NCBI RefSeq assembly: GCF_000158955.1
Contig: NZ_GG657757.1
Span: 481,943-545,942 of the forward strand
Reading direction: 5' to 3'
Length of the DNA: 64,000 bases
Source: Streptomyces viridochromogenes DSM 40736
GTDB lineage: Bacteria; Actinomycetota; Actinomycetes; Streptomycetales; Streptomycetaceae
The notes under the pieces were generated by a model. The model had not been told where the DNA came from. It saw only the letters and a list, made by a program, of their open reading frames with translations, and did not search any database. This document shows positions 1 through 8,032 of this stretch, piece after piece (position 1 is the first letter of the stretch; every line of letters starts with the position of its first letter). A program made the position numbers and the translations under genes.

Positions 1-156
1 ATCGCCGTCACCACCGTGCTCAGCGTGGGGCAGTTCTACGTCGAGCGCCACTACGCCCGCGGGGCCGCGCGGGCCCTGCCGCCCACACCGGTGCAGCGGT
101 TGCGGGCCCGGCTGGCCGCGTACCGTCTTTCCCTGCGTTCCCTATCGAATTACTAG
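1..156 (+). CDS. Polar amino-acid-type ABC transporter permease, C-terminal end (partial)
   Basis: Only the last 51 residues are inside the window and the gene starts upstream. The segment contains VLSVGQFYVERHYARG, a hydrophobic end of a last membrane helix followed by a basic cytoplasmic tail. This is how permeases of the HisM/GlnP amino-acid ABC family end. It would sit in the cytoplasmic membrane as the channel subunit. The stop is TAG at 154-156. The substrate cannot be judged from this piece. The next gene is a DszC/SfnB-like flavoenzyme, and such enzymes are often found with ABC importers of sulfur compounds, so a sulfur-scavenging locus is possible but is inference. Confidence 0.6.
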   Translation: MAVTTVLSVGQFYVERHYARGAARALPPTPVQRLRARLAAYRLSLRSLSNY

Positions 157-234
157 GAAAGTATTGACGGGGCCTTGCGCTGCTGCGCAGGATGAAGCGC
201 GTGCCCCACACACCTATGTGAGGAGACCTCAGCC

Positions 235-1464
235 ATGGGCGTTGCCCCTGCGCCGTCCGGCTCCGACTCGAAGCTCGAGCGGACCGGACCGGGGAGCGCG
301 CACTGGCTGCGCGTGGCCCGTGAGACCGCGGACGACCTGGCCACGGACGCGGTCACCAGGGAGCAGGCGGGCAAGCCCCCGTTCGACGAGGTGTCGCGGC
401 TGCGCGAGTCGGGGCTGCTGACGCTCCTCGTACCGGCCGGGCTCGGGGGCGGGGGCGGGGACTGGAGCACGGCGTACGCGGTGGTCCGGGAGATCGCGGC
501 GGCCGACGGCGCGATCGGCCAACTGCTCGGCTGTCACTACGTCATGTCGTGGAGTGCCCGGTTCCTCACCGAGCCCGATCTCGCGGTCCGGCTGGAGCAG
601 CGGTCCACCGCGGAGCAGTGGTGCTGGGGTGGTGGTCTGGCACGCCAGGAACCGGCTCTGACGATCGCAAGGAACGCGACGGGGTACGTGCTGAACGGCC
701 GGCAGAGCTATGCCGCCGGTGCCCTGGTCGCCGACCGTCTCACCGTGCGAGCGGTGCGGGCCGACACCGGCGAGCCACTGGCCCTCGTGGTAGACCCCGC
801 TCTTCCGGGCGTGTTGACGGACGGTGACGCCGATCCGTTCGGCCAGCGGCTCGCGGCCGGCGGCAGCGTGGAGTTCGACGCCGTGCCCGTCAGCGCGCAC
901 GACGTCCTGGGCTCGCTCGCCGCCGACGAGGACGTCCTGTCGCCCCTGACGTCGATGGTGTCACCGGTGGGGCGTCTCCTCTCGGTGCAGCTTCGTCTCG
1001 GCATGGCGGAAGGAGTCCTGGCCGAGGCCCGCGAGTACAGCAGGACCGGACTCTCCCACTGGCACCCCGACTGGCCGGTCGGCTCGCCGCAGGACCCGCA
1101 GGTGCTGACCGCGTACGGGGAACTCACGGTGCTGACCCGCTCCGCGTCCGCCCTCGCCGACCAGGCGCGGCAAGCCGTGCTCGACGGGCTGGCCCGCGGC
1201 GAGGACCTCGGCTACGAGGAGTACGCGGAGATCTCCGTCCTCGTGGCCATGGCCGAAGCCGCCGCCTCCAAGGCCGCGCAGGAGTCCACCGCCCGCGCCC
1301 TCGACATCATCGGCGCACGCTCGGCGTCCGCACGGCTGGGCTTCGACCGCTTCTGGCGCAACGCCCGTACCCACACGCTGTACGAGCCCGTCGCCCACCG
1401 GCTCCGCGATGTCGGGGACTACTTCCTCAACGGCGCGCACCCTCCGTTCGTCCTCCCCGTCTGA
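235..1464 (+). CDS. Acyl-CoA dehydrogenase-fold flavin monooxygenase-like protein (SfnB/DszC type)
   Basis: This 409-residue protein has the acyl-CoA dehydrogenase fold: a helical N-terminal domain (about 20-120), a central beta domain (about 120-240) and a C-terminal helical bundle (about 250-400). It reads closest to the FMNH2-dependent group (SfnB, dibenzothiophene monooxygenase) rather than to true acyl-CoA dehydrogenases. Visible hallmarks are a central GSLAADEDVLSP-like loop and the C-terminal RALDIIGARSA segment, where the group often has an ARALDVLGARA-type helix. The catalytic Glu environment of fatty-acyl dehydrogenases is not obvious. The start ATG at 235 follows GAGGAG at about 221-227. 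The upstream ABC permease suggests uptake and oxidation of one small molecule. Family assignment is fairly sure; the substrate is unknown. Confidence 0.7.
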   Translation: MGVAPAPSGSDSKLERTGPGSAHWLRVARETADDLATDAVTREQAGKPPFDEVSRLRESGLLTLLVPAGLGGGGGDWSTAYAVVREIAAADGAIGQLLGCHYVMSWSARFLTEPDLAVRLEQRSTAEQWCWGGGLARQEPALTIARNATGYVLNGRQSYAAGALVADRLTVRAVRADTGEPLALVVDPALPGVLTDGDADPFGQRLAAGGSVEFDAVPVSAHDVLGSLAADEDVLSPLTSMVSPVGRLLSVQLRLGMAEGVLAEAREYSRTGLSHWHPDWPVGSPQDPQVLTAYGELTVLTRSASALADQARQAVLDGLARGEDLGYEEYAEISVLVAMAEAAASKAAQESTARALDIIGARSASARLGFDRFWRNARTHTLYEPVAHRLRDVGDYFLNGAHPPFVLPV

Positions 1465-1500
1465 CCGGCCGCCGGCGGGCCCCGCGGTGGTCCCGCCGGG

Positions 1501-1716
1501 TCAGGCGCCTGCCTCGACGCGCGGAGGAGTTCCGTTCCCGGCCTCCTCGGAGAGCCGCTCCATGCCGCTGGTGGTCTTCAGCGGCTTCTCCTTGATGAAC
1601 AGCACGGCGACCAGTGCGAGCGCCGCGAAGGGCGTGGCGACGAGGAAGAGTTCGGCCGTGGCGACCCCGTAGGCGTGCTCCACGATGTCCCGCATCGGCG
1701 CCGGCAGGGCGCTCAT
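1501..1716 (-). pseudogene. C-terminal relic of an MFS (DHA2/EmrB-type) drug transporter
   Basis: The 71-residue reading frame begins MSALPAPMRDIVEHAYGVAT, has one hydrophobic helix (ELFLVATPFAALALVAVLFI) and ends in a basic cytoplasmic tail (KEKPLKTTSGMERL). This is the usual ending of DHA2-family major facilitator exporters: last extracellular loop, helix 14 and tail. The other thirteen helices are absent, and the LysR gene occupies the space upstream. An ATG at 1716 is preceded by GGGGAG, so the piece may still be translated, but a functional transporter is not possible. Deletion of an ancestral exporter gene is the simplest reading. Confidence 0.6.
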
Positions 1717-1760
1717 GTCGGGCACTCCCCTTACGCGAAGATGCAGACTCCGCAGAAACC

Positions 1761-2717
1761 TCAGCTGCGCCGGACCGCGCCGAGCTGGGCCCGGTGCAGG
1801 CCGGGGGCGGCGAACCGCTGCGCCACCGTGCGCAGGACCTGGGCCATCGCCTGGGCGGGAGGGGGTGGCGGGGCCGGGGCCGCGGCGCGGGCGAGGAGGA
1901 TCCGGCGGGTGGGGGCGGGCACATCGGAGGCGAAAGGCAGCAGCCGGACGTCGCTGCGGCGGCTGGTGAGCGCCAGGCGGGGCGCGAGGGCGATGCCGAG
2001 CCCGGCGGCGACCATGGCCTGCGCCTCCTGGTAGTCGTGCGAGGAGTACGCGATCCGCGGCTCGAATCCCGCCTGGCGACAGCTGCGGCGAAGGACGTCC
2101 GCGACGGGGTGGTTGTCGGCACGGATGATCCACTCCTGGTCGGCGAGGTCACCGAGACGCACGGAGGGATGGGTGCGCAGGGGTGAGTCGGCGGGGACGA
2201 CCAGCACCGTCGGGTCGTCCAGGAGGTGGGTGAGGGCGAGCGCCGGATCGTCGAGGCGGTTCCACTCGTAGTCCCAGAGCAGTCCCTGGTCCGCCTCACC
2301 CGTGTGCAGCATCTCGCGGAGCTCCGCGAGGACACCGGCGCGTACCTCGATGCGGATTCCGGCGTGGCGGCGACGGAAGCGGGTGAGGGCGAGCGGCAGC
2401 AGGGACGCGCTCGCCGTGGGGAAGGAACCGAGCCGCAGTGTGCCCTGGTCGAGGGCGGTGAAGGAGTCCAGGTCGGCCTGGGCGGCGCGCAGTTCGCGGC
2501 GGATCGCCTGTCCGCGTCCGGCCAGCGCGGCACCCGCCGGTGTGGGACGGATGCCCCGCGGCAGCCGCTCGAGCAGGGGTTGCCCGGCCTCCCGCTCCAG
2601 CAGGGACATCTGCTGGGAGGCGGCGGAGGTGGTCATGCCCAGCGCCTCCGCGGCAGCGGTGAGCGAGCCCCGTTCGATGGCCTCGGTGAGCAGCAGCAGA
2701 CGACGCACATTCAACAT
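1761..2717 (-). CDS. LysR-family transcriptional regulator
   Basis: This 318-residue regulator has an N-terminal winged helix-turn-helix (about 1-60; LTEAIERGSLTAAAEALGMT, then SAASQQMSLLEREAG). A periplasmic-binding-type effector domain follows (about 85-290; TLRLGSFPTASASLLP at its start). The C-terminus is Pro/Ala-rich. The start ATG at 2717 was chosen because it aligns with the family; the frame is open upstream to 2864, but there it crosses the promoter. The gene is divergent from the prpF-like gene, and a 15-bp inverted repeat lies 10 bp upstream of its start. LysR proteins usually activate the divergent gene in response to a pathway intermediate and repress themselves, so a tricarboxylate or dicarboxylate effector is the likely inference. 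Confidence 0.85.
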   Translation of the reverse strand: MLNVRRLLLLTEAIERGSLTAAAEALGMTTSAASQQMSLLEREAGQPLLERLPRGIRPTPAGAALAGRGQAIRRELRAAQADLDSFTALDQGTLRLGSFPTASASLLPLALTRFRRRHAGIRIEVRAGVLAELREMLHTGEADQGLLWDYEWNRLDDPALALTHLLDDPTVLVVPADSPLRTHPSVRLGDLADQEWIIRADNHPVADVLRRSCRQAGFEPRIAYSSHDYQEAQAMVAAGLGIALAPRLALTSRRSDVRLLPFASDVPAPTRRILLARAAAPAPPPPPAQAMAQVLRTVAQRFAAPGLHRAQLGAVRRS

Positions 2718-2726
2718 GCCGACGAC

Positions 2727-2741
2727 TTTAGCTGAGCTAAA
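2727..2741. promoter_or_regulatory. Inverted repeat TTTAGCT-G-AGCTAAA, probable LysR operator
   Basis: This is a perfect 7-bp inverted repeat around one central base, in the 162-bp gap between lysR and the prpF-like gene. It is markedly AT-rich against its surroundings and contains the T-N11-A frame typical of LysR boxes. Position and symmetry suggest the regulator's binding site. Confidence 0.6.
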
Positions 2742-2879
2742 CCCAGGTGAAGCGAACTGCGATTGTTCGCAAGGCACGCCTCTGCGAAGGTCTCGGCAAT
2801 CACCGGCGCGGTTCACCGGCACGCAACGTGCCCGTGGCCGCCCGGCCCCCTCCCTGTTGATCAAGGAAGAGCCTCAGAC

Positions 2880-4001
2880 GTGCACATTCCCGCGACCCTG
2901 GTACGTGGCGGCACCAGCAAGTGCTGGCTGTTCAACCAGGTCGATGTCCCCACTGACCGCAGCGAGCTGGAGAAGCTGCTGGTCGCCGCGTACGGCGCCG
3001 CCGACCCGGTGGAGCTGGACGGGGTGGGCGGGGCGACCCCCACCACCTCGAAGGCGGCGGTCGTCAGCGCCTCCCCCGAGCCCGGCGTCGACGTCGACTA
3101 CCTGTTCGCCCAGGTCGGTATCGGCACCGGCTCGGTGGAGTGGACGAGCAACTGCGGCAACTGCGCCACCGGCGTCGCCCTCTACGCGGCGGCGAAGGGC
3201 ATGGTGCCGATCGCCGGCGACCGGACGCGCGTGGTCATGCGCAACACCAACACCGGCACGGTCCTCGAAGGGCTCGTGGACACCACCGGAGGGGTGGTGC
3301 AGCACTTCGGCCGGCAGACCGTACCGGGCACCCGCGCGGGCGGCGTGGCCGTAGGCCTCACCTTCCGCGACCCCGCCGGAGGCACCACCGGTCTGCTGTT
3401 CCCCACCGGCGAGAGCGCACAGGAACTGCGGGTCGACGCCGCCGAGCCGACGCGGGTGAGCATGGTGGACGCCGGAGCCCCGGTCGTCCTCGTCGACGCC
3501 ATCCACGCGGGGCGGACCGGGGCCGAGTCACCGGAGCGGCTGCGCGCCGACGTGCCCTGGCTGCGCGCCGTCCGTCATGCCGCCGCACCTCTGATGGGTC
3601 TGCTCCAGCCGGGTCAGGAACCGGGAGACGCGGTGCCCAAGGCAGGCCTGGCCGGTCCCCCGGTCGCGTACACCACCACGCTCGGCGAGCGCGTGGCGGC
3701 CGAGGACTACGACGTCTCGGTGCGCATGCTCACCATGAACGCCCCGCACCCTGCGATCGGCCTGACCTCCGCCGTCGCGGTCGCGGCGGCGGGGCTGGCG
3801 GCGGACTCCGTCGTGTCCCGGGCCGCGAGCGGCCGGGCCGGCGAGTGGCTGCGTCTGGGCACTCCCGCCGGCGTGGTCGCGGTCCGCTGTTCCGATGTGC
3901 GCGAGGGCCTGCCGCGGCGGGTCACCGTGCAGCGCGCGGCGCGGCTGCTCGCCGACGCCCGCATCTACGTCCCGGACACAGGCGCGCCGCGCGCCGCCTG
4001 A
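2880..4001 (+). CDS. PrpF-family isomerase (2-methylaconitate / 4-oxalomesaconate type)
   Basis: This 373-residue cytoplasmic enzyme is of the PrpF family, which has the diaminopimelate-epimerase-like double fold. PrpF isomerases move a double bond in unsaturated tricarboxylates: aconitate or methylaconitate cis/trans isomers, or the oxalomesaconate tautomer. The start is IPATLVRGGTSK, the signature N-terminal ligand loop. WTSNCGNCATGVALYA (about 83-98) supplies the family's conserved Cys and SNCGN motif, and MNAPHPAIGLTSAVAVAAA lies near 285. Start GTG at 2880 is preceded by AAGGAAGA at 2863-2870. The gene is followed after 105 bp by a MatC-type carrier and is divergent from lysR, so it probably converts the acid imported by that carrier. 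Which acid cannot be read from the sequence. Confidence 0.82.
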   Translation: MHIPATLVRGGTSKCWLFNQVDVPTDRSELEKLLVAAYGAADPVELDGVGGATPTTSKAAVVSASPEPGVDVDYLFAQVGIGTGSVEWTSNCGNCATGVALYAAAKGMVPIAGDRTRVVMRNTNTGTVLEGLVDTTGGVVQHFGRQTVPGTRAGGVAVGLTFRDPAGGTTGLLFPTGESAQELRVDAAEPTRVSMVDAGAPVVLVDAIHAGRTGAESPERLRADVPWLRAVRHAAAPLMGLLQPGQEPGDAVPKAGLAGPPVAYTTTLGERVAAEDYDVSVRMLTMNAPHPAIGLTSAVAVAAAGLAADSVVSRAASGRAGEWLRLGTPAGVVAVRCSDVREGLPRRVTVQRAARLLADARIYVPDTGAPRAA

Positions 4002-4106
4002 ACCCGCGACGAACGTCACCTCGGGCCGCGGTCCCCCAGCCGTCCGCCCCGGGATACCTTGCGCCCCCGGGGCGCACCACCCGTCCCCACCGCACCAAGG
4101 ACAATG

Positions 4107-5360
4107 ATGTCTGCTGAAGTGATATCCGTAGGAGCGCTGCTGGTGATGTTCGTGGTCGGCACCGTGCTGCCGATCAATCTGGGCATCCTCGCCTTCGTCG
4201 CCACCTTCGCGGTCGGCACCGCCTCGCTCGGCCTCACCGAGGACGAGATCTTCGAGGGGTTCCCGGCCGACCTCTTCGTGACCATCGTCGGCGTCACCTA
4301 CCTGTTCTCCGTGGCCCGCCGCAACGGCACCATCGACTGGCTCGTCGCCGCCGGAGTACGCCTGGTGCGCGGGAAGGTCTCGCTCATCCCGTGGGTGCTG
4401 TTCCTGGTGGCGGCGCTGTTGACGGCGTTCGGCACCTTCACCCCGGCCGCCGTCGCCATCCTCGCGCCGATCGGCATGAACTTCGCCTACCGCTACAAGC
4501 TCAACCCCTTGGTCGTCGGCATGATGGTGATCAGCGGCGGGCACGCGGGCGCGTTCTCCCCGGTCGCCGTCTCCGGCGCGCTGGTGCTCGGCCTGGTCGA
4601 CAAGACCGGTCTGCACGTCTCCCCCCTGGCGTTGTTCAGTGCCAGCTTCCTGATCAACGTGGTGCTGTCCGTGATCACCTACGCGCTGCTCGCCAAGCGG
4701 CCCGCCCCGTTGGCGGAGGAGGCCGCCGAGCGAAGCGACGACGAGGACGTCACCGTCTCGGGCCGGCCCGACTGGCGGCAGGGGCTCACCCTCGCGGCTC
4801 TCGTCGCCCTGGTCGTCGGCGCGCTCGCCTTCCATCTGGAGATCGGTTTCCTGGCCCTCGCGGCCGGCGCTCTGCTGGCCCTGGTGGACATGAAGCGGCA
4901 GGAGAGGGCCGTGGACGGCGTCAGCTGGTCCACCCTGCTGCTGGTCGCGGGCATGATGACGTACATCGCGATGCTGGAGAAGGCCGGCGTCATCGAGGAG
5001 ATCTCCGAACACGCGGCCCGCCTGGGCGCCCCGGTCGTCGTCGCCCTGCTGCTGTGTTTCACCGTGGCCATCACCTCGGCCTTCGCCTCCTCCACCGCGA
5101 TCCTCACCGCGATCATCCCCATCGCGGTGCCGCTGCTGCTCTCCAGCCACCTCAGCGCCGCCGGTCTGATCGCCGCTCTCGCCGTCTCCACGACGATCGT
5201 CGACACGTCCCCCTTCTCGACCAACGGCGCACTCGTCCTGAGCAACGCCCGCGGGGTGGACAGCCGCCGCTTCTACCGCCAGATCATCAGCTACACCGGC
5301 GGCATCGTGGCCCTCGGCCCGGTCGTCGCCTGGGGCGCCCTGGTCCTGCCCTGGTCATAG
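4107..5360 (+). CDS. MatC/SLC13-type dicarboxylate carrier
   Basis: This is a polytopic membrane protein of about 417 residues with roughly 11-12 hydrophobic helices and almost no soluble domain. The N-terminal third resembles the MatC N-domain (VLPINLGILAFVATFAVGT, then a GFPADLFVTIVGVTYLFSVA-like stretch). The C-terminal half has the SAFASSTAILTAIIPIAVPL and STTIVDTSPFSTNGALVL segments that carry the substrate and sodium-site SxT motifs in this family. A charged loop at about 205-230 separates the two halves. Two ATGs occur (4104 and 4107); 4107 has better spacing from AAGGA (4097-4101). The gene lies 105 bp downstream of the prpF-like gene. Role: uptake of a malonate-like dicarboxylate or a related tricarboxylate. 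Confidence 0.78.
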   Translation: MSAEVISVGALLVMFVVGTVLPINLGILAFVATFAVGTASLGLTEDEIFEGFPADLFVTIVGVTYLFSVARRNGTIDWLVAAGVRLVRGKVSLIPWVLFLVAALLTAFGTFTPAAVAILAPIGMNFAYRYKLNPLVVGMMVISGGHAGAFSPVAVSGALVLGLVDKTGLHVSPLALFSASFLINVVLSVITYALLAKRPAPLAEEAAERSDDEDVTVSGRPDWRQGLTLAALVALVVGALAFHLEIGFLALAAGALLALVDMKRQERAVDGVSWSTLLLVAGMMTYIAMLEKAGVIEEISEHAARLGAPVVVALLLCFTVAITSAFASSTAILTAIIPIAVPLLLSSHLSAAGLIAALAVSTTIVDTSPFSTNGALVLSNARGVDSRRFYRQIISYTGGIVALGPVVAWGALVLPWS

Positions 5361-5388
5361 CGTCCTCGCGCACGCCTGTGCCGCATGT

Positions 5389-5417
5389 GCGTCCGGCAGA
5401 CACCGTCTGCCGGACGC
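5389..5417. terminator. Bidirectional terminator between matC-like and SpoIIE-type genes
   Basis: A 13-bp perfect stem (GCGTCCGGCAGAC) closes on a 3-base ACC loop between two convergent genes. There is no T-tract, as is usual in Streptomyces. Position and perfect stem support transcription termination from both sides. Confidence 0.8.
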
Positions 5418-7847
5418 TCACACGTCGGGGAGGGCCGCCTCGGGGACAGCCTGCTCGGCCCAGATGATCTTGCCGTCGGGTGTCTGCCGGGCGCCCCAGC
5501 CCTGGCACAACTGGGCGACGAGGAGCAGCCCGCGGCCGCCCTCGTCATAGGTGCGGGCCCGGCGCATGTGCGGGGCGGTGGTGCTGCCGTCCGACACCTC
5601 GCAGATGAGGGCACGGTCGTGGATCAGCCTCAGTTCGATGGGCGGTCGCGCGTGCCGGATGGCGTTGGTGACCAGCTCGCTGACCACGAGTTCGGTGACG
5701 AACACGTACTCCTCGAGACCCCAGTCGGCCAGTTGCCGGCAGGCGTTCTTGCGTGCCGTGGCGACCGCGGCGGTGTCGGGTGGTACCTCCCAGGTGGCCA
5801 CGTGGAGGGCGTCCAGGGCGCGGGTGCGGGCCACGAGCAGGGCCACGTCGTCGGCCGGCCGGTCCGGGAGCATGGTCCGCAGCACCGCTTCGCAGGTGCT
5901 CTCGAGCGAGGTCCCGGACCGCCGCAGCACCTGGAGCAGTGCGTCCATGCCGTCGTCGATGTCGCGGAACCGGGATTCGACGAGGCCGTCGGTGTACAGC
6001 GTGAGGACGCTTCCTTCGGGCAGTTCCAGATCGACGGCCTCGAAGGGCAGACTGCCCAGCCCGAGGGGAGGCCCCGCGGGGATGTCGAGGAACTCGACCC
6101 CGCCGCCCGGTGTGGCCAGCGCCGGGACGGGATGCCCCGCGCGCGCCAGGGAGCATCGGCGGGACACCGGGTCGTACACGGCGTACAGGCAGGTGGCTCC
6201 GACCTCGCCCGCGGTGTCGACTCCCGCGGCCAGGTGGGTGACCAGGTCGTCCAGGTGGGTCAGCAGCTCGTCGGGGGGGAGATCCACGTCGGCCAGGGTC
6301 CGTACGGCCGTCCGCAGCCGCCCCATGGTGGCCGAGGCCTGGATGCCGTGGCCGACGACGTCGCCGACGACCAGTGCGACGCGGGCGCCGGACAGCGGGA
6401 TGACGTCGAACCAGTCGCCACCGACCCCGGCCTGTGCGCTGGCGGGCAGATAGCGGGAGGCGATGTCGAGGGCGGACTGCTCGGGCAGCCGTTGCGGCAG
6501 GAGGCTGCTCTGCAGGGTGAGGGAGGTGGTGCGCTCGCGGGTGAAGCGGCGGGCGTTGTCGATGCTGAGGGCGGCTCGCTCGGTGATCTCCTGGCCGAGC
6601 AGCAGGTCGTCCTGTTCGAAGGGTTCCGGGGTCCGGTGGCGGGAGAAGGTGGCCACGCCCAGGGTGATGCCCCGTGCCCGCAGGGGCACCGCCAGCACCG
6701 AGTGGAACCCGAACCGTCGCATGCGTTCGGCCCGCTCGGGGGTCTGGCGCAGCACATACTCCATCGCCTCGGCGGTGACCTGCTGGATCAGCGGCCGGCC
6801 GGCGGCCAGGCACTCGGCCGCCGTCGACCTGTGCGGATAGACGGCCACGGTCCCGTTCGGGACCACTGTCTCGGGGCAGCCCTCGAGAACCGACTGGTGG
6901 GCGACCCGACGCAGCCGCACGGCACCGCGCGGGGCTCCCGAGGGCGGGTCGGCACCGCCCTCGATGGACGGCAGCAGGTCGACGGTGACGAAGTCGGCGA
7001 GCTGTGGCACGGCCACGTCGGCGAGTTCCTGCGCGGTACGGACCAGGTCGAGCGTGCTGCCGACGCGCCGGCTCGCCGCGTTCACCAGGGCCAGCCGCTG
7101 CCGGGACAGGTGCTGCTCGGTCATGTCGTGCGCCGAGAGCAGCACACCCTGTGTCCGGCCGTCGCCCGCCCGTACCGGGGCCAGGGCCACCGTCCACACG
7201 GTCGCGCGTTCATGGCCCGCCAGTTGCAGCGAGACCTCGAGGTCCTGCCGACGGCCGGTCTCCAGCGCACGTCGCATGTGCCGCTCGGTGCGGTCGGCCT
7301 GCGGGTGGTGCACGATCTCCGAGATGCGCAGCCCGCGCATCGCCTCCTCGGGCAGGCCGATCACCCGTTCCATGTCCGCGTTCGCCATGACCAGCCGCAG
7401 GCGGGTGTCGTACAGCGCCGTCGTGCAGGTGGACTGGGTGAAGCTCCTCCTGAGGAACCCGTCGTCGTCCGGACTGACCACGGGACTCGTGACCGCCGCG
7501 AGCAACAGCCACTCGTCGTGGCCGTCGCCGTCCTGCCGGAGGTGTGCCAGCAGATTCACCGTCAGGGAGTGCCCCTCGCGGTGCAGCAGTGTCGCCCTTC
7601 CGCTCCACCTGGGCAGGGTCTGCGGGGAGCCGGGCACGTCCGGCGGGAGTCCGTCGGCGAGCAGTGCGGCCCCTGACCTGCCGACGACCTCCGAGTCCTG
7701 GTAGCCGAGCAGCCTGCGCGCCCCTTCGCTCCATCCCGTGACGATGCCGTGCTCGTCCACGACGGCCTTCGCGGTGGCCGCCTCGTCGACGAGATCCTGC
7801 GGCGAGGCACCGCGGTCCTCACCCGGAACGGACGCTGATCTCGCCAT
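5418..7847 (-). CDS. SpoIIE-type PP2C phosphatase with PAS, GAF and anti-sigma kinase domains
   Basis: This 809-residue cytoplasmic signalling protein has two N-terminal PAS domains (about 20-130 and 140-260; GYQDSEVVGRSG, then MANADMERVIGLPEE). A GAF domain follows (about 280-450, ending ERAALSIDNARRF). Next is a SpoIIE/PP2C phosphatase domain (about 460-670; GVGGDWFDVIPLSG, VVGDVVGHG, LYTDGLVE with the metal-binding Asp residues). The C-terminal domain is a GHKL ATPase of the RsbW anti-sigma kinase type (about 680-800; ELVTNAIRHA N-box, EVSDGS, DEGGRGLLLV). Such proteins control anti-sigma-factor antagonists: the phosphatase activates the antagonist and the kinase domain opposes it. No partner antagonist is adjacent. 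A close relative lies at 23283-25832. Confidence 0.88.
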   Translation of the reverse strand: MARSASVPGEDRGASPQDLVDEAATAKAVVDEHGIVTGWSEGARRLLGYQDSEVVGRSGAALLADGLPPDVPGSPQTLPRWSGRATLLHREGHSLTVNLLAHLRQDGDGHDEWLLLAAVTSPVVSPDDDGFLRRSFTQSTCTTALYDTRLRLVMANADMERVIGLPEEAMRGLRISEIVHHPQADRTERHMRRALETGRRQDLEVSLQLAGHERATVWTVALAPVRAGDGRTQGVLLSAHDMTEQHLSRQRLALVNAASRRVGSTLDLVRTAQELADVAVPQLADFVTVDLLPSIEGGADPPSGAPRGAVRLRRVAHQSVLEGCPETVVPNGTVAVYPHRSTAAECLAAGRPLIQQVTAEAMEYVLRQTPERAERMRRFGFHSVLAVPLRARGITLGVATFSRHRTPEPFEQDDLLLGQEITERAALSIDNARRFTRERTTSLTLQSSLLPQRLPEQSALDIASRYLPASAQAGVGGDWFDVIPLSGARVALVVGDVVGHGIQASATMGRLRTAVRTLADVDLPPDELLTHLDDLVTHLAAGVDTAGEVGATCLYAVYDPVSRRCSLARAGHPVPALATPGGGVEFLDIPAGPPLGLGSLPFEAVDLELPEGSVLTLYTDGLVESRFRDIDDGMDALLQVLRRSGTSLESTCEAVLRTMLPDRPADDVALLVARTRALDALHVATWEVPPDTAAVATARKNACRQLADWGLEEYVFVTELVVSELVTNAIRHARPPIELRLIHDRALICEVSDGSTTAPHMRRARTYDEGGRGLLLVAQLCQGWGARQTPDGKIIWAEQAVPEAALPDV

Positions 7848-8032
7848 GGAACCTCAATCCGCCTCAGCCGCTCAGTGTTCTTGCCGCACTCTTGCCACGT
7901 TCGTCCCCTTTTGTTCAGATACGTTCCAAGAATGACAGATAGCCCCTTCCCGGGTTGAATGGCCTGGAACGCTGAACGGCCGCGCGGGAGGGCCGGGGCC
8001 CCAATCCACCGACCAGGGCGGAGGGCGTGACC

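Noticed and set aside
161..169. GTATTGACG before the 235-1464 gene, identical to the right arm of the operator at 20679
   Set aside because: No left arm is present here; the match is probably just a shared -35-like TTGACG.
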